64,000 nucleotides of DNA from Streptomyces dengpaensis (lineage in GTDB: Bacteria > Actinomycetota > Actinomycetes > Streptomycetales > Streptomycetaceae): positions 2,480,001 through 2,544,000 of the forward strand of contig NZ_CP026652.1 in assembly GCF_002946835.1 (NCBI RefSeq), in the 5' to 3' direction. This document shows, piece after piece, positions 27,503 through 37,811 of the stretch. The stretch's first letter is position 1; each line of letters opens with the position of its first letter. The notes below the pieces were generated by a model. That model made no database searches and was not told the origin of the DNA. It saw only the letters and a list, made by a program, of their open reading frames with translations. The position numbers and the translations under genes are program-made.

Positions 27503-29031
27503 TCGTCCGGCAGCTCGAAGTCCTGGCCGCCCTGCTGCGGCAGGCCGAAGGCCCCACCCGGCTGAGCGCCGGCCTCGCGGCGCTGCGCCTCCTCCAGCTC
27601 CTGCTGCTTGCGCTTCATCGGGTTGCCGGAGCGCTGCTTGCCCTTGGCCTGCTTCTGCTTCTTCTTGGTCCGGCCGGGACCGCCGCCCATGCCCGGCATC
27701 CCGGGCATCCCCGGCATACCGCCGCCCTGGGCCATGCGGGACATCATCTTGCGGGCCTCGAAGAAGCGCTCGACGAGGTTCTTGACGGCGCTGACCTCGA
27801 CACCCGAACCGCGGGCGATACGGGCGCGGCGCGAGCCGTTGATGATCGTCGGCTCCTGGCGCTCGGCCGGGGTCATCGACTTGATGATGGCGGCCGTGCG
27901 GTCGACGTCGCGCTCGTCGAGGTCGTTGATCTGGTCCTTGATCTGGCCCATGCCCGGGAGCATGCCGAGCAGCTTGCTGATGCTGCCCATCTTCCGGACC
28001 TGCTCCATCTGGGCCAGGAAGTCGTCCAGGGTGAAGTCCTGGCCCTTCTTGGACGCCAACTTGGAGGCCATCTTCTCGGCCTCTTCCTGGCTGAACGTCT
28101 TCTCCGCCTGCTCGATCAGGGTGAGCAGGTCACCCATGTCGAGGATGCGGGAAGCCATCCGGTCAGGGTGGAAGGCGTCGAAGTCGTCGAGCTTCTCGCC
28201 GTTCGACGCGAACATGATCGGCTTGCCGGTCATGTGGCGGATCGACAGGGCCGCACCACCGCGGGCGTCACCGTCGAGCTTGGAGAGCACCACACCGTCG
28301 AAGCCGACGCCGTCGCGGAAGGCCTCGGCAGTGTTCACCGCGTCCTGACCGATCATCGCGTCGACGACGAAGAGGATCTCGTCCGGGGAGACGACGTCGC
28401 GGATGTGCGCGGCCTGCTGCATCATCTCCTGGTCGATGCCGAGGCGGCCCGCGGTGTCCACGATCACGATGTCGTGGACCTTCGCCTTCGCGAACTCGAT
28501 GGAGTCCTTGGCGACCTTGACCGGGTCGCCGGCGCCGTTGCCCGGCTCCGGCGCGTAGACAGCGACGCCCGCGCGCTCGGCGACGACGCTGAGCTGGTTC
28601 ACGGCGTTCGGGCGCTGGAGGTCGGCGGCGACCAGGAGCGGGGAGTGGCCCTGGTCCTTGAGCCACTTGGCGAGCTTTCCGGCGAGCGTGGTCTTACCGG
28701 CACCCTGCAGACCCGCGAGCATGATCACGGTGGGCGGCTGCTTGGCGAAGCGGAGGCGGCGGGTCTCACCGCCGAGGATCGTGACGAGCTCGTCGTTGAC
28801 GATCTTCAGGACCTGCTGGGCGGGGTTCAGCGCCTTGGAGACATCGCTCCCGAGTGCCCTGTCCTTCACGTTCTTGATGAAGGCCCGGACAACCGGCAGG
28901 GCCACATCCGCTTCGAGGAGTGCGATACGGATCTCGCGGGCCGTGGCGTCGATGTCCGCCTCGGAGAGCCGGCCTTTCCCGCGGAGGTTTTTGAAAGTCG
29001 CGCTGAGGCGGTCTGAGAGGGTATCGAACAC
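27481..29031 (-). CDS. ffh: Signal recognition particle GTPase Ffh (SRP54)
   Basis: 516 aa from GTG 29031. N domain (residues 1-95), G domain with G1 GLQGAGKTT near 107-115, G3 IVDTAGRL, G4-type SKLDGDARGG, then the M domain. The C-terminus is Met-rich (MPGMPGMPGMGGG) and binds the signal sequence and 4.5S RNA. With FtsY, also in this window, it targets membrane proteins to SecYEG. The 190-nt spacer to glnD must contain its promoter; I could not identify one. A tandem duplication lies at its 3' end. Confidence 0.97.
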   Translation of the reverse strand: MFDTLSDRLSATFKNLRGKGRLSEADIDATAREIRIALLEADVALPVVRAFIKNVKDRALGSDVSKALNPAQQVLKIVNDELVTILGGETRRLRFAKQPPTVIMLAGLQGAGKTTLAGKLAKWLKDQGHSPLLVAADLQRPNAVNQLSVVAERAGVAVYAPEPGNGAGDPVKVAKDSIEFAKAKVHDIVIVDTAGRLGIDQEMMQQAAHIRDVVSPDEILFVVDAMIGQDAVNTAEAFRDGVGFDGVVLSKLDGDARGGAALSIRHMTGKPIMFASNGEKLDDFDAFHPDRMASRILDMGDLLTLIEQAEKTFSQEEAEKMASKLASKKGQDFTLDDFLAQMEQVRKMGSISKLLGMLPGMGQIKDQINDLDERDVDRTAAIIKSMTPAERQEPTIINGSRRARIARGSGVEVSAVKNLVERFFEARKMMSRMAQGGGMPGMPGMPGMGGGPGRTKKKQKQAKGKQRSGNPMKRKQQELEEAQRREAGAQPGGAFGLPQQGGQDFELPDEFKKFMG

Positions 29032-29222
29032 GGTGGCGTCGGTCCTCGTAGTCGGGGGCGGTTTGGGTTGCCCTCCAGGGTATCTGCCCGAAAAGGGTTG
29101 GTGGCCCCTGCCTGGTGTGAATACCTGACACGGACCGTGACATCCGCGCAGGCGGGGCCTGGCTGGAGGCGCTCTTTGCCACCGGACCACCTCCGCGCAC
29201 GCGGGGACCAGTGACCGCAAGG

Positions 29223-31667
29223 TCACCCCCGCAACGTCTCCTCCAGCGCACGCGCCACCGAAGCCGCATCCTCCCCCGGCAGGGGCGCGCCCTTCGTGCC
29301 GGTCACGTAGAAGGCGTCCACGGCGTTGGCGCCGAGCGTCGAGACGTGCATGCTCCGCACCCGGACGTTCGCGTCCTCCAGGGCCCGCCCGATGCGGTGC
29401 AGCAGGCCGGGGGCGTCATGGGCGCGGACCTCGATGACCGTGGCATGGCGCGAGGCGGCCGAGGCGACCGTCACACGGGGCGGCGGCGCGATCGTCCCCC
29501 GGCGGCGCGGGTAGGCGGCATCGCGTTCGGCGAGCCGGGCCGTGATGTCGAGCGAGCCGTCCAGGGCGCGTACGAGGTCGGCGCGCAGACGGGCGGCCTG
29601 CGGCAGGGAACCGTACTCGGCGGCCACCCGCCAGTTGAGCAGCAGCACCGAGCCCTCGACGCCGTCGGGCAGGTCGAGGGCGCGCAGCTCGGCGGTGCGG
29701 ACGGTCAGCCGGTGCATGGCGAGGACGCCCGCGACGGCGGGGAGCACGCCGGGCTGGTCGCGCACGGCGATGAGGAGCTCCACGCCCAGCGGCTCCGGGT
29801 CGCCGGAGCCCTCCTCGGCCGGCGGCTCCGTCTGCGCGCGCAGCGCCAGTACGGGTCCGCCGGTCCGGAAGGCCTCGATCGCGAGCCGCTCCTGCTCGGC
29901 CGTGGGGGCCGCGGCCTCGGGCTCCTCGGGGACGTCCCCGGCGAGCACCGCCGAGACGCGCTTGACGAGGTCGGCGACGAGGGAGCCGCGCCATGAGGAC
30001 CAGGCGGCGGGCCCCGTGGCCAGCGCGTCCGCCTCGGTCAGCGCGTGCAGCAGCTCCAGGGTGCCCTGCGAGCCGACCGCCTCGGCGACCGAGCGGACGG
30101 TCGCCGGGTCCTCCAGGTCGCGCCGGGTCGCCGTGTCGATGAGCAGCAGATGGTGGCGTACGAGGGTGGCGAGCACGGCCACGTCGGCGCGGTCGAAGCC
30201 GATCCGGGCGGCCACGTCCCGCGCGATGATCTCGCCCGCCACGGAGTGGTCGCCGGGCCAGCCCTTGCCGATGTCGTGCAGCAGGGAGGCGACGAGCAGC
30301 AGGTCGGGCCGTCCTACGCGGCGGGTCAGCGCGGAGGCGCGGACGGCCGTCTCGATGAGGTGACGGTCGACGGTCCAGATGTGCACAGCGTTGCGCTGCG
30401 GCCGGCAGCGCACCCGCTCCCAGTCGGGCAGCAGCCGCGTGATCAGCCCCTCCGCTTCCAGCGCCTCCCAGACATCGACGGTCGGGCGGCCCGAGCCGAG
30501 GAGCGTGACGAGCTGTTCGCGCGCCTCGGCGGGCCAGGGCGTGGGCAGGGGGCGCGCGGCGGCGGCCATGCGCCGTACGGCGTGCAGGGAGAGCGGGAGG
30601 CCCGCCTCCGCGGCGGCGGCCGCCGCCCGCAGCGGAAGCACGGGGTCGCGTTCGGGGCGCGCGGCACGCGCGAGCACTGCCTCGCCGTCCTGCTCGACCA
30701 CGCCCTCCGCGAGGGGCGAGCGCTCGGCGACTGGCTTGCCGCCGCCCAGCATGGAGCGCAGGCGCGGGCGCGCGGAACGCGATCGCAGCACGCGCCCCAC
30801 TTCGCGCCACGTCACATCACTGGCGTACGAGACGACGCGCGCGGCCTCGTACACCTGGCGCAGCAGGGTGTCGGCGTCCAGCAGACCCAGTTCCGCGGCG
30901 ACCTGGTCCTGCTCCTGGAGCGAGAGACGGTCGGTGGCGCGTCCGGTGGTGAGGTGCAGCGCGTCACGGACGTCCAGAAGGCGTCGCCGGGCGTCGGCGA
31001 GGCCCTCGCGGGGCGCGTCCGCGAGCCAGGAGGCGGCGACGGCGCGCAGGGCGGTGGCGTCGCGCAACCCGCCGCGCGCCTCCTTGAGGTCCGGTTCGAG
31101 GAGGTACTGCAGCTCACCCTGGCGCTCGGCCCGCTCGGCGCAGAGCTCCTGGAGTTCGGGGAGGCGTTTCGGCGCCTGGTTGCGCCAGTCGGCGAGGACG
31201 GCCGTACGCAGTCCGGCGGTGAGGCCGAGGTCGCCCGCGATGTGCCGGGCGTCCAGCAGGCCGAGCTGCGCCTTGAGGTCCTCGCCGGCGGTCTTGCGGG
31301 CCTCGGCGGGCGTACGGACGGAGTGGTCGAGGGCCAGGCCGAGGTCCCAGACGGGGTACCAGATGCGGTCGGCGAGCGTGGAGACCGCGCCGGAGTCGCC
31401 GCCGTCGTGCAGGAGGAGCAGGTCAAGGTCGCTGCGGGGGGAGAGTTCACCGCGGCCGTAGCCGCCGACGGCGACCAGGGAGAGTCCGCGCAGGCCGTCC
31501 GAGCCCGCGGTGAACAGGCCGGTCAGCCAGTCGTCGGTCAGTTCCGCCAGGGCGGAACGGCGCGGCGGCCCGGACCGCGCCCCCTCCTGGAGGAGGCGCA
31601 GCCGGGCCGCCGCGTAGCCGCTGGGTCCCGAGTCCTCTGCTTCCGTACGCGTTTCCGTACTCGTCAC
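29223..31667 (-). CDS. glnD: GlnD, PII nucleotidyltransferase / removing enzyme
   Basis: 814 aa from GTG 31667. The nucleotidyltransferase motif VAVGGYGRGELSPRSDLD is near residue 65, an HD hydrolase motif LLVASLLHDIGKGWPGDHS lies in the middle, and two ACT domains at the C-terminus sense glutamine. In Streptomyces GlnD adenylylates the PII protein at Tyr51 rather than uridylylating it (established for S. coelicolor). It is third in the amtB-glnB-glnD operon. Confidence 0.96.
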   Translation of the reverse strand: MTSTETRTEAEDSGPSGYAAARLRLLQEGARSGPPRRSALAELTDDWLTGLFTAGSDGLRGLSLVAVGGYGRGELSPRSDLDLLLLHDGGDSGAVSTLADRIWYPVWDLGLALDHSVRTPAEARKTAGEDLKAQLGLLDARHIAGDLGLTAGLRTAVLADWRNQAPKRLPELQELCAERAERQGELQYLLEPDLKEARGGLRDATALRAVAASWLADAPREGLADARRRLLDVRDALHLTTGRATDRLSLQEQDQVAAELGLLDADTLLRQVYEAARVVSYASDVTWREVGRVLRSRSARPRLRSMLGGGKPVAERSPLAEGVVEQDGEAVLARAARPERDPVLPLRAAAAAAEAGLPLSLHAVRRMAAAARPLPTPWPAEAREQLVTLLGSGRPTVDVWEALEAEGLITRLLPDWERVRCRPQRNAVHIWTVDRHLIETAVRASALTRRVGRPDLLLVASLLHDIGKGWPGDHSVAGEIIARDVAARIGFDRADVAVLATLVRHHLLLIDTATRRDLEDPATVRSVAEAVGSQGTLELLHALTEADALATGPAAWSSWRGSLVADLVKRVSAVLAGDVPEEPEAAAPTAEQERLAIEAFRTGGPVLALRAQTEPPAEEGSGDPEPLGVELLIAVRDQPGVLPAVAGVLAMHRLTVRTAELRALDLPDGVEGSVLLLNWRVAAEYGSLPQAARLRADLVRALDGSLDITARLAERDAAYPRRRGTIAPPPRVTVASAASRHATVIEVRAHDAPGLLHRIGRALEDANVRVRSMHVSTLGANAVDAFYVTGTKGAPLPGEDAASVARALEETLRG

Positions 31668-31696
31668 CCAGCGACTCCTGTCTTTCTTCTTCCTTT

Positions 31697-33406
<1,710 letters not shown>

Positions 33407-33720
33407 CGGCGTCTCCTCGTCGTTGGTACGGCCCCGTGCGGGCGAAGCCTGAGCGGATTGAGGGGTGGGCCGGTTATGCGCCATGAGATTGGCGCAGCAC
33501 GGTTTCCGTCGACGCCCCTCGATGTTTCGCGCCCGTGACGAAGGCAGCCTGCGTGTTACGCGTCCATGAACTGCCGGATGGCGGCCGAGTCGATCGTTAT
33601 CGTGACGCAATCTTCGACGAAGATCACGGCGACCACCACTTCACGCCGCCGAAGCGCACCGCAACCATCAATTGAGGAACCCACACGGCGACCAGCCAGG
33701 TCCGGGAGAGCGGCGCCGGT
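33407..33720. other. amtB-nsdA intergenic region (314 nt)
   Basis: This stretch holds the amtB Shine-Dalgarno, a four-block GlnR operator at 33502-33539 and, at its right end, most of a dispersed repeat (33661-33740). I see no gene in it. Confidence 0.7.
33502..33539 (-). promoter_or_regulatory. GlnR operator upstream of amtB
   Basis: Read on the minus strand: GTCAC (33539-33535), 6 nt, GAAAC (33528-33524), 6 nt, GGGCG (33517-33513), 6 nt, GAAAC (33506-33502). This is the streptomycete GlnR box pattern gTnAc-n6-GaAAc repeated twice, with only the third block degenerate. The spacing is exact throughout. Confidence 0.85.
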
Positions 33721-33740
33721 TCAGGCGCAAAAGGCAGTCT
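33661..33740. repeat. Dispersed 80-bp repeat, copy A (3' end of nsdA)
   Basis: GCAACCATCAATTGAGGAAC, an ACACGGCG block, CCAGGTCCG, GAGAGCGGCGC and GGTTCAGGCGCAAAA occur in this order. A near-identical copy is at 36387-36464. This copy supplies the last codons and stop of nsdA (TTCAGGCGC region). Confidence 0.85.
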
Positions 33741-35196
33741 CGGGCAGGTCGACGGCGAGCTGGTCGGTAAGGTCGATGATCTCGGCGAGGTCCCCGAAGT
33801 CGCGGGCCGCCGTGTCGACCGTCTTTCGGATACGAGTGTTGACGCGCTCGGAGCGCACCTTTTTGGCGATCGCCATCGCCTTCCTGGCCAGGACCGCGCT
33901 CTGCTCGGGCTCGCGCTCCAGGAGGTGCACGGTGGCCATGCCGATGAGGTTGAGTGCGTACGAACGCTGGTGCTCGTCGTCCTTGGCGAAGAGGTCGACG
34001 GCCTGCTGCATCAAGGGCTCGGCCAGCGAGGCGTAGGTGGGGCTGCGGCCCGCGACGTAGGCGAGGTCGCGGAAGGAGTGGGAGTTCTCGCCGTGCAGCT
34101 CGGCGCGGGAGAAGAAGCGGATCCAGTCGGGGTCCGGGTCGTCCCACTCATGGACGTCGGCGAAGGCGTCCTCGGCCATCCGGACGGCCCGCTTGCACTT
34201 TCCGGGCTGGCCCACGTTGGCGTAGGCGCGGGCCTCCATCGCATACAGCATCGACTGGGTGCGCGGGCTCGCGCAGTCGCGGCTGCCGTACTGCGCGAGG
34301 TGGATGAGTTCCAGGGCGTCGTCGGGCCGCCCGAGGTGGATCATCTGACGGCTCATGCTGGAGAGGATGTACGAGCCGAGCGGCTTGTCGCCCGCTTCCT
34401 TGGCGGCGTGCAGGGCGAGTACGAAGTACTTCTGCGCGGTCGGCTGGAGCCCCACGTCGTAGCTCATCCAGCCCGCCAGCTCGGCCAGTTCGGCGGCGAC
34501 CTTGAACAGACGCTTATTGGTCGCGGCGGGCTGGGGTTCCTGGAGCAGGTCCGTCACCTCGTGCAGCTGCCCGACCACCGCCTTGCGGCGCAGGCCCCCG
34601 CCGCACTGGGCGTCCCACTGCCGGAACATCACGGTGGTGGTCTCCAGGAGGTCCAGCTCGGGCTGGGAGAGCCGGCCGCCGCGGCGCACGGAGGCCGGCG
34701 GCTCGGGCTCGTCGGGGGCCGATGCGGGTGAGGGCACGAGCCAGCGCTGCAGGGGCTCGATGAGGGCCGGGCCCGCTGACAGGGCGAGGGAGCTGCCGAG
34801 GAAGCCGCGGCGGGCCAGCATCAGGTCGCTGCGCGAGTACTCGCTGATCAGCGCCACGGTCTGCGGGCCCGTCCAGGGCAGGTCGACGCCCGACACGGAC
34901 GGTGACTGGTGGGCGGCGCGCAGGCCGAGGTCCTCGACGGCGACGACACAGCCGAACCGCTCGGAGAACAGCTCGGACAGGATCCGCGGGATCGGCTCGC
35001 GCGGGTTCTCCCCGTCCAGCCAGCGGCGCACCCGGGAGGTGTCCGTCGAGATGTGATTGGCCCCCAACTGGCGGGCCCTGCGGTTTACTTGACGTGCGAG
35101 CTCGCCCTTCGACCAGCCGCTGCGCACAAACCACGAGCCGAGCATGTCATTGGGGCGCTTGTCAGCGTTCGTCCCGCTTCCGCCGTTGCCGCCCAC
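33721..35196 (-). CDS. nsdA: NsdA, negative regulator of differentiation and antibiotic production
   Basis: About 491 aa from GTG 35196, which gives the N-terminus expected for NsdA (GGNGGSGTNADKRPN). NsdA is known in S. coelicolor as a repressor of sporulation and antibiotic synthesis, and its gene lies next to amtB, as here. The N-terminal region (WSKGELARQVNRRARQ, then TSRVRRWLDGENPR) looks like a helix-turn-helix. A Tat-like or hydrophobic stretch LARRGFLGSSLALSAGPAL lies near residue 115, and the C-terminal half is TPR-like (YFVLALHAAKEAGD, RPDDALELIHLAQYG). Its last codons fall in a dispersed repeat. Confidence 0.88.
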   Translation of the reverse strand: MGGNGGSGTNADKRPNDMLGSWFVRSGWSKGELARQVNRRARQLGANHISTDTSRVRRWLDGENPREPIPRILSELFSERFGCVVAVEDLGLRAAHQSPSVSGVDLPWTGPQTVALISEYSRSDLMLARRGFLGSSLALSAGPALIEPLQRWLVPSPASAPDEPEPPASVRRGGRLSQPELDLLETTTVMFRQWDAQCGGGLRRKAVVGQLHEVTDLLQEPQPAATNKRLFKVAAELAELAGWMSYDVGLQPTAQKYFVLALHAAKEAGDKPLGSYILSSMSRQMIHLGRPDDALELIHLAQYGSRDCASPRTQSMLYAMEARAYANVGQPGKCKRAVRMAEDAFADVHEWDDPDPDWIRFFSRAELHGENSHSFRDLAYVAGRSPTYASLAEPLMQQAVDLFAKDDEHQRSYALNLIGMATVHLLEREPEQSAVLARKAMAIAKKVRSERVNTRIRKTVDTAARDFGDLAEIIDLTDQLAVDLPETAFCA

Positions 35197-35643
35197 TGGA
35201 ACGCCCCCATCCCTGAGACCACTTGCTGCGCCGCGTGTGCCAAGCCCTATCAGAGTGCCGGTAAATACGGCTGCATGTCCGGCAGTTCTCACTCTTCGAA
35301 CGGGAAGCCGACTTGCCCTTGACATACCCACGAGTGCACACGCTCCCAGGACTCGTGCACTCAAAGTAATCCTACGATCACCCGTCCAGCCATGGCGATT
35401 GCGGAAACGCCACCATTCGCCACCCCTTCGAATGAACTCCGGGTCGCCTGTGCGCGATTCACTTGACAGTGAACGGCCGGGCGTGGGTGGAGCGGTGTGC
35501 GCCGGGGCGCGCGATGCCGAGCACACCACCCCGGGCGCCACAAAGCGCCGCCTGGACCGCGCGGCACGGGGAAGTCGGGAACACAGGGTCACATTCCGCT
35601 TCCATCACGTAACCATCGGTGCATCGGACCCGTTGGAGGGGGC
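35197..35643. other. Divergent nsdA / primase-like intergenic region (447 nt)
   Basis: No gene is supported here. A TTGACA hexamer (35319-35324, plus strand) has no convincing -10 partner. Next to it is an inverted repeat, GAGTGCAC at 35332-35339 and GTGCACTC at 35355-35362, which could be an operator for nsdA or the divergent gene. The sequence to the right is less GC-rich than the genes around it. Confidence 0.5.
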
Positions 35644-36306
35644 ATGGGCTTCACGATCGGCAGCAGTCGGGGGATGCGCGAAATCCGGCCCGGCTCGCGG
35701 CGCCGCGGCCGCTCGTCGGAGTGCACCGCCGTGGCCGAGTTCACCGGACTGTGGGGCTGGGACGCGGTCCCGGGCGCGCGGGCCGCAGGCGGGGCGTGCT
35801 CGTGCGGCAAGGCCGACTGCCGCGCACCGGGTGCGCATCCGCTGGATTTCGCCCCGGCGATCCCGGCCGGCGCCACACTCGACGCAGTGACCGAGGCCTG
35901 GGCCGACTTCCCGGGTGCCGCCGTCATGCTGCCGGTCGGCCGCGCCTTCGACGTGCTCGAGGTCGCCGAGCCCGCCGGGCGCCGCGCGCTGGTCCGCCTC
36001 GAACGCATGGGGCTCCCCCTCGGACCGGTCACGGTCACCCCGGACGGCCGCGCCCACTTCTTCGTCGCCCCCGGCTCCGCGGCCGAGCTGCCCGACCTGC
36101 TCTACCGCATGGGCTGGGACGACGCGTCCCTCGACCTGCACGGCCTGGGTCCCGGTACGTATGTCACGGCCCCGCCCTCCGACCGTGGCGGCCTCGGCCC
36201 GGTCCGCTGGCTCCGCTCCCCGGCCCTGGACTCGGCGACAAGGCCACCGGCGGCTCGTCTGCTGCTGGGGACGCTGGCTTACGTGGCGCACCGGTCGCGG
36301 GCATAG
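35644..36306 (+). CDS. Bifunctional DNA primase/polymerase N-terminal-domain protein
   Basis: 220 aa from ATG 35644, with GGAGGGGG upstream. The sequence matches Streptomyces proteins annotated with the prim-pol domain. It has AVAEFTGLWGWDAVPGARA, then CSCGKADCRAPGAHPLDF (a Cys cluster plus an H-P-D-like site), VMLPVGRAFDVLEV and a late PPSDRGGLGPVRWL. It lacks a helicase or primase C-terminal partner. The role is unknown; it may be a replication or repair accessory protein. A good terminator follows. Confidence 0.75.
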   Translation: MGFTIGSSRGMREIRPGSRRRGRSSECTAVAEFTGLWGWDAVPGARAAGGACSCGKADCRAPGAHPLDFAPAIPAGATLDAVTEAWADFPGAAVMLPVGRAFDVLEVAEPAGRRALVRLERMGLPLGPVTVTPDGRAHFFVAPGSAAELPDLLYRMGWDDASLDLHGLGPGTYVTAPPSDRGGLGPVRWLRSPALDSATRPPAARLLLGTLAYVAHRSRA

Positions 36307-36328
36307 GCCTCCTGGGCGACTGAAGCGA

Positions 36329-36366
36329 GGGGCCCCACCACATCTGCACCATGGGGTGGGGCCCTT
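36329..36366 (+). terminator. Intrinsic terminator with U-rich tail
   Basis: The arms GGGCCCCACC (around 36330-36339) and GGTGGGGCCC (36355-36364) pair perfectly over a 15-nt loop and are followed by TTCTTTTC. This is one of the few classical U-tailed terminators in the window. Confidence 0.85.
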
Positions 36367-36386
36367 CTTTTCACCACCCGACCGCC

Positions 36387-36464
36387 GCAACCATCAATTG
36401 AGGAACCACGACGGCGGGCAACCAGGTCCGCGAGAGCGGCGCAGGTTCAGGCGCAAAAACAGTC
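36387..36464. repeat. Dispersed 80-bp repeat, copy B (3' end of ftsY)
   Basis: Near-identical to 33661-33740: GCAACCATCAATTGAGGAAC, then CGACGGCGGGC, CCAGGTCCGCGAGAGCGGCG and GGTTCAGGCGCAAAAACAGT. It ends at the ftsY stop codon. Confidence 0.85.
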
Positions 36465-37665
36465 ACTCTCCGATAAGCGCATCCACGAACGCCTCCGGCT
36501 CGAACGGCGCCAGATCGTCCGCGCCCTCGCCCAGACCCACCAGCTTGACCGGTACGCCCAGCTCGCGCTGCACGGCGATGACGATGCCGCCCTTGGCGGT
36601 GCCGTCGAGCTTCGTCAGCGCGATGCCGGTGATGTCGACGACCTCGGCGAAGACGCGCGCCTGGACCAGGCCGTTCTGGCCGGTGGTCGCGTCGAGGACG
36701 AGCAGGATCTCGTCCAGCGGCGCGTGCTTCTCGATCACGCGCTTGACCTTGCCGAGCTCGTCCATGAGGCCGGTCTTGGTGTGCAGGCGGCCGGCCGTGT
36801 CGATGAGGACGACGTCGGCGCCGATCTCCTTGCCCTCCTTGACCGCGTCGAAGGCGACGGAGGCGGGGTCACCGGCCTCGGGGCCGCGGACGGTGTGCGC
36901 GCCCACCCGCTCGCCCCAGGTCTGCAGCTGCTCGGCGGCGGCCGCGCGGAAGGTGTCGGCGGCGCCGAGGACGACGCTGTTGCCGTCGGCGACGAGAACG
37001 CGGGCGAGCTTGCCGGTGGTGGTGGTCTTGCCGGTGCCGTTGACGCCGACGACCATCACGATGCCGGGCTTGCGGTCCTCCGGCTCGGTCTTCACCGTGC
37101 GGTCGAAATCGGTGCCGACCAGCTGGAGCAGCTCCTCGCGCAGCAGGCCGCGCAGCTGCTCCGGCGTCCGCGTGCCGAGCACCTTCACCCGCTCACGCAG
37201 CCGCTCGACCAGCTCCTGGGTGGGCTGCACGCCGACGTCGGCGGTGAGCAGCGTGTCCTCGATCTCCTCCCAGGTGTCCTCGTCGAGGTGCTCGCGCGAC
37301 AGGAGCGTGAGCAGCCCCTTGCCGAGCGCGTTCTGTGAGCGGGAGAGCCGGGCGCGCAGCCGGACGAGGCGTCCGGCGGTCGGCTCGGGGATCTCGATCT
37401 CGGGAACTTCGACGACCGGCGGTTCCTCGACGGCGACGGGAGCCGAGGACTCCGGAAGATCCACTTCCTCTATCGTGCGGCGCGGTTCGTCGCGCGGCGT
37501 CTCGGCCTCGTCGCCGACGTGCGGCTCGGCCGGAGGGGCGGTGATGTCCGGAGCGGCCGGGGGCGGCGGGGGCAGCTGCTTCCGCTTGCGGCTGCCGATG
37601 ACGAGCCCGCCGAGCGCGCCGATGACGACCACGGCGATGACTACAGCAAGGATGACGATGTCCAT
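36463..37665 (-). CDS. ftsY: SRP receptor FtsY
   Basis: 400 aa. Unlike most FtsY, it starts with a clear membrane helix (IVILAVVIAVVVIGALGGLV), then an acidic Pro/Glu-rich A domain. The NG domain has G1 GVNGTGKTTTTGKL, DTFRAAAAEQLQ, IDTAGRLHTK and LTKLDGTAKGG. It is the membrane partner of Ffh in co-translational targeting. It is divergent from the NCS1 permease gene. Confidence 0.96.
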   Translation of the reverse strand: MDIVILAVVIAVVVIGALGGLVIGSRKRKQLPPPPPAAPDITAPPAEPHVGDEAETPRDEPRRTIEEVDLPESSAPVAVEEPPVVEVPEIEIPEPTAGRLVRLRARLSRSQNALGKGLLTLLSREHLDEDTWEEIEDTLLTADVGVQPTQELVERLRERVKVLGTRTPEQLRGLLREELLQLVGTDFDRTVKTEPEDRKPGIVMVVGVNGTGKTTTTGKLARVLVADGNSVVLGAADTFRAAAAEQLQTWGERVGAHTVRGPEAGDPASVAFDAVKEGKEIGADVVLIDTAGRLHTKTGLMDELGKVKRVIEKHAPLDEILLVLDATTGQNGLVQARVFAEVVDITGIALTKLDGTAKGGIVIAVQRELGVPVKLVGLGEGADDLAPFEPEAFVDALIGE

Positions 37666-37794
37666 AACGCTCCCCAGTATCAGCCATCCCTGCCGTGGGA
37701 GGCGGGACCCCTGCCACGGGAGCCGGAATCCCTCCCGGCGCAGGACTTCGCACTTTCTACCAAAAGCCGCGAATGGACACTACTCGGATTAACT

Positions 37795-37811
37795 TATGAT
37801 GATTCGCCATG
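37795..37811 (+). promoter_or_regulatory. Candidate -10 for a leaderless NCS1 permease mRNA
   Basis: TATGAT (37795-37800) lies 8 nt before the ATG at 37809, and no Shine-Dalgarno sequence precedes that ATG. A TGGACA at 37774-37779 gives a short 15-bp spacer. Transcription starting at or near the A of ATG would give a leaderless message. Confidence 0.45.

Noticed and set aside
35319..35347. TTGACA-based plus-strand promoter for the primase-like gene
   Set aside because: The -35 is good, but no acceptable -10 lies 16-19 bp downstream, and the gene starts 300 nt away.
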